A stretch of 64,000 bases of DNA, taken from the IMG/VR virus record IMGVR_UViG_3300021440_000013, positions 62,001 through 126,000 of that record; one strand, 5' to 3'. The notes below the pieces were generated by a model that was not told the origin of the DNA, ran no database searches, and saw only the letters and a program-made list of their open reading frames with translations. The position numbers and the translations under genes are program-made. Of the stretch, positions 61,999-64,000 are shown piece by piece. How positions within the stretch are numbered: position 1 is the first letter of the stretch; every line of letters begins with the position of its first letter. The stretch is from a virus.

Positions 61999-64000
61999 TG
62001 TCTACAGACCGTCCCGTCTTTCACGTTAGAGAAATCATTCAGATGCGTAAGGACGAAGTGGTGTCCTTGCCACTTGTTCATTCTGTCGTCTTTGATGACG
62101 GGGAAACACTCACGAACGTACTTCAAAATGAAACGATCTATTCCTGGTTGTTCTGGAAGATCTTCCGTGTGTATAAAAACACACGCATTTTACCGAAGCA
62201 CCATGTCGCAAGTGTGCTTAAAGGCAATGCGCTTAACACGGACACGCACGCGAAACTTTGCAGTGCAATCCTTAAATCCATCGTAGCGGACGAGAACCTT
62301 TTCTATCCGCAGCAAAAGGAGCCCGTCCTTAAACTGATCTATAAAACCATCAGTGACGCGATGAGTGAACTCTCGCTCTTAAGTGAAGCTAACGTCACAT
62401 CGATCGATATCCTGGATTTCATCCAGGCGGCGCACCACCCGACCGTCACGCAGCTCAAGGATCAGGCACACCAGGATCATCGCGCGATCAAGTATGCATA
62501 TGAGGAGACCGTCAAACTCATCCGCACGTCGAAGGATTTTGAGGAAAATGGTCTGGCTAAAGCCGTTAAAGCTGAAATGGTCAAGACCAATCAGGTTGTG
62601 CAGTGCGTGGTCTTCCGGGGCTTTGGTAGTGATGTGGATGGTGCAATCTATTCTGAACCGGTCTGGGGGAACTATACCTTCGGGAATACGCGCTTTTATG
62701 ACTTCGTAGTGGATTCTCGAACGGCTGCAAAGAGTCACTTCTATTCTGACACGGCGCTTAAAGACTCCGAATACATGGCGCGTAAGTTTAGGTTGTTTGC
62801 CACGGTGCTTGAACGTATTAACTACACTGACTGCGGCTCAACCGACCACGTTCTATGGGAAGTCAAAGGAGAACAGCGCGATAGCTCTGGTACGGTGCTT
62901 TATCCGGGTGATCTGCCTTTCCTGATTGGCAAGAACTACCTTGATGAATCAACCGGCGGCTATCTCTCAATCGAAGGAGATGAGCGGCACCTCATCGGAA
63001 AGAAGATCAAGTTCCGTTCACTACTTCACTGCAAAGAGCCGGATCCTAAAGCAGTGTGTCATATGTGCGCGGGTCGTCTCTCCGAGAACATCTCGCGCTT
63101 TGCCAACCTAGGCCATCTGGGTAGTGTAACGACCACCAAGGAGATTACCCAAAACCTTCTCTCGATCAAGCACGTCAACACCAGTAGCACGCTGATCAAG
63201 ATCTTGATGGGTGAACATGAACGCAAATACCTTAACACCGGCACCGCAGGCACCGCAATCTATCTGAATGAGCCTCTAAAGATGCTCAGGCCTAAGCTGG
63301 TGGTCTTGCGTGATGAGGCCACAGGCCTTATTGCGCTTAACAACGTGGAGGATCTAGAACAGATTACGCTCTCCCGTATCTCACAGGTGACGGTCGTTAA
63401 ACTTATCGTTGAGGCGCACGGCGTTATCCAGGACACGACACTCACGGTCGAGCAAAAGAGCAAACCGGCTATGATGTCGGGCGATCTGATCCGTTACTTG
63501 AAACTTAAGTCATGGACCATCGACGAGCAGAACAACTTCATGATCGATATGTCGGGTTGGGATTACCGTCTACCGGTCTTCGTTATGCAGAATAGGGAGG
63601 AGAGCTACGTTGACTTGGCCAATCAAGTCAACGTGATGGTCCAGTCTAGCCAGAAGAACCTGCAAAAGCGTCAAGCCAAAGCCGCCGCCACACTCCTCTT
63701 GCAAGAGCTCTTTGATCTAGTGAACTCGAAGCTGCGCGTTAATATCCTGTCTTTTGAAATCATCATCTATGCTTTGATGGTGGAGTCAAAGAGCAGCTAT
63801 GCGCTTGCACGCGGTGCCATGGACCCGGTGTTGGGTGTGTCAGAATTGTTGACAAAATACCGATCTCTTGGAGCAGCGATGGCTTTTGAAGACCAAGCTG
63901 AGACGATCACGGACCCGGCGAACTTCTACCAAGGACGCCGACCCGATAGTCCGCTCGATGTGTTCTTTGCACCCAACGAGGTTGTGAGGGCCTATCGAAA
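61995..64000 (+). CDS. Phage RNA polymerase, beta-prime C-terminal part (3' partial)
   Basis: Open from ATGATG at 61995/61998, overlapping the beta stop, to the right edge; at least 668 residues. Contains FRGFGSDVDGAIYSEPVWGN, FVVDSRTAAKSHFYSDTALK then DSEYMARKFRLFATVLERIN (bridge-helix region), a Cys cluster (CKEPDPKAVCHMCAG) and LGHLGSVTTTKEITQNLLSI followed by KHVNTS. These are the order and motifs of the beta-prime C part as in phiKZ gp74. Together with the 45948 gene it completes the beta-prime chain. No intron is seen in the visible part. Confidence 0.9.
   Translation, partial: MMSTDRPVFHVREIIQMRKDEVVSLPLVHSVVFDDGETLTNVLQNETIYSWLFWKIFRVYKNTRILPKHHVASVLKGNALNTDTHAKLCSAILKSIVADENLFYPQQKEPVLKLIYKTISDAMSELSLLSEANVTSIDILDFIQAAHHPTVTQLKDQAHQDHRAIKYAYEETVKLIRTSKDFEENGLAKAVKAEMVKTNQVVQCVVFRGFGSDVDGAIYSEPVWGNYTFGNTRFYDFVVDSRTAAKSHFYSDTALKDSEYMARKFRLFATVLERINYTDCGSTDHVLWEVKGEQRDSSGTVLYPGDLPFLIGKNYLDESTGGYLSIEGDERHLIGKKIKFRSLLHCKEPDPKAVCHMCAGRLSENISRFANLGHLGSVTTTKEITQNLLSIKHVNTSSTLIKILMGEHERKYLNTGTAGTAIYLNEPLKMLRPKLVVLRDEATGLIALNNVEDLEQITLSRISQVTVVKLIVEAHGVIQDTTLTVEQKSKPAMMSGDLIRYLKLKSWTIDEQNNFMIDMSGWDYRLPVFVMQNREESYVDLANQVNVMVQSSQKNLQKRQAKAAATLLLQELFDLVNSKLRVNILSFEIIIYALMVESKSSYALARGAMDPVLGVSELLTKYRSLGAAMAFEDQAETITDPANFYQGRRPDSPLDVFFAPNEVVRAYR

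Overview
The window is part of the genome of a jumbo phage related to the phiKZ group that infects a Gram-negative bacterium. The host cannot be named from the sequence. The evidence is a multisubunit phage RNA polymerase encoded as separate beta and beta-prime pieces, AT-rich promoters close to the phiKZ early motif TATATTAC, self-splicing introns inside polymerase genes, and a full set of nucleotide-metabolism genes. Almost every gene is on the + strand. Transcripts mostly end in near-symmetrical hairpins, and many genes are short and unrecognised.

Layout. 1-8.1 kb: the end of a giant FG-GAP repeat protein, a tail-fibre-chaperone-like protein, a small membrane protein, a secreted lytic transglycosylase and an HDOD protein. 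8.1-11 kb: a protein with an IS110-type helix-hairpin-helix domain but no visible N-terminal nuclease, followed by a 0.9 kb non-coding array of about 25 units with a 36-nt period that ends in a terminator. 11-41 kb: early-type accessory region made of small hypothetical genes behind TATATTAC-like promoters. It contains three TnpB-like RuvC nucleases, each preceded by a conserved structured non-coding element of about 200 nt (four copies in all), a second fibre-like cassette, a DUF4326-NADAR-SLOG fusion, a GC-rich MYG1-like gene, an acyl carrier protein, dCTP deaminase, a DHH phosphoesterase and a small HExxH-type metalloprotease with a decayed duplicate. 40-45.8 kb: folA on the - strand, an unusual 0.6 kb intergenic region, then ligA, tmk and thyA. 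45.9-64 kb: the polymerase locus, with the beta-prime N-terminal part, SbcD-like phosphoesterase, tRNA-Leu(UAA), a probable SSB, a large phiKZ gp68-like protein, the beta C-terminal part, and the start of the beta-prime C-terminal part, which runs off the right edge.

Three things stand out. (1) The beta-prime N gene is cut by four introns, and two of its exons are only 15 and 12 nt long. The catalytic NADYDGD motif exists only after splicing, and its aspartate triad is divided between a 12-nt microexon and the last exon. (2) The 36-nt periodic array lies directly downstream of the IS110-like protein and is bracketed by hairpin terminators. It matches no feature class I know, and together they may form one system. 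(3) The TnpB-like genes carry covarying non-coding elements upstream of the gene, opposite to the usual 3' omega-RNA arrangement. One tnpB has two tandem copies with divergent internal segments.

How the genes work together: early promoters probably drive the small takeover genes. dCTP deaminase, thymidylate synthase, dihydrofolate reductase and thymidylate kinase supply dTTP, while ligase, SSB-like and SbcD-like proteins serve replication and repair. The split polymerase would transcribe later genes, and splicing of five introns would be needed to make it.
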